From Ascoidea asiatica (Eukaryota > Ascomycota > Saccharomycetes > Ascoideales > Ascoideaceae), in NCBI GenBank assembly GCA_001600695.1, contig BCKQ01000004.1:1412020-1476019 (forward strand): a DNA stretch of 64,000 nucleotides. Reading direction: 5' to 3'. A program made the position numbers and the translations under genes. Shown in pieces: positions 63,999 through 64,000 of the stretch (the stretch's first letter is position 1; each line of letters starts with the position of its first letter). The notes under the pieces are model-generated. The model saw nothing but the letters and a program-made list of their open reading frames with translations. It ran no database searches and was not told where the DNA came from.

Positions 63999-64000
63999 CT

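Noticed and set aside
1-64000. CRISPR arrays, LTR retrotransposons, rRNA genes
   Set aside because: No spaced direct repeats of CRISPR type, no paired LTRs or reverse transcriptase ORF, and no rRNA sequence recognised. The genome is eukaryotic.

Overview
The window is about 64 kb of a very AT-rich nuclear genome that reads as an ascomycete budding yeast (Saccharomycotina). Supporting signs are long intron-free ORFs rich in AAT-encoded asparagine runs, eukaryotic tRNA genes (three types with short introns next to the anticodon, poly-T Pol III stops), and orthologues of fungal proteins: Sgt2, Vrl1, Gef1, Pho89, Inp54, Iah1, Bni4, Ela1 and Dcw1/Dfg5. CTG codons are too rare to tell whether CTG is read as Leu or Ser, and I do not name a species. 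I see 18 protein genes that I believe, 16 complete tRNA genes, one tRNA cut by the window edge, one truncated tRNA, one clear protein pseudogene and one probable coding relic.

Layout. 0-7 kb: tRNA-Phe (cut), tRNA-Glu and tRNA-Lys, hexose transporter 1 (+), a decayed coding relic, tRNA-Val and hexose transporter 2 (-). 8-11.4 kb: a four-tRNA cluster (Val, Leu, Gly, Arg) and a secreted laccase-like multicopper oxidase (-). 11.4-14.8 kb: gene-poor AT-rich DNA. 14.8-24.6 kb: SGT2 (-) and VRL1 (+) sharing a divergent promoter, then GEF1 (-). 25.6-35.5 kb: PHO89 between two GABA-permease-like transporters. 38.3-40.8 kb: IAH1 and INP54, convergent and overlapping. 41.1-46.1 kb: seven tRNA genes, a truncated tRNA-Gly, a dead multicopper oxidase and hexose transporter 3. 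47.6-54.7 kb: BNI4 and ELA1, with a fold-back (MITE-like) element between them. 55-57.5 kb: tRNA-Leu and a second multicopper oxidase. 59-64 kb: a tRNA-Tyr with an abnormal T loop, a small cupin, a GH76 mannosidase, tRNA-Asn and an aldo-keto reductase.

The main theme is duplication of tRNA-plus-gene cassettes. A [Phe(-), Glu(+), hexose transporter(+)] block occurs at the start of the window and again at 42.4-45.4 kb. A [tRNA-Gly, tRNA-Arg, multicopper oxidase] block at 8.6-11.4 kb has a decayed copy at 41.35-42.3 kb, and a [tRNA-Leu, multicopper oxidase] version lies at 55-57.5 kb. Several duplicates show local near-identity inside more diverged surroundings, which suggests gene conversion.

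Much of the window codes for nutrient uptake and cell-surface functions: three hexose transporters, two ACT-family permeases, a Na+/Pi symporter, two secreted copper oxidases and a GPI-anchored wall enzyme. Candidate regulatory sites fit these roles: a cluster of Rgt1-type CGGANNA sites before hexose transporter 3, a perfect heat-shock element before SGT2, GATAAG sites before the second permease and a Pho4 core before PHO89.
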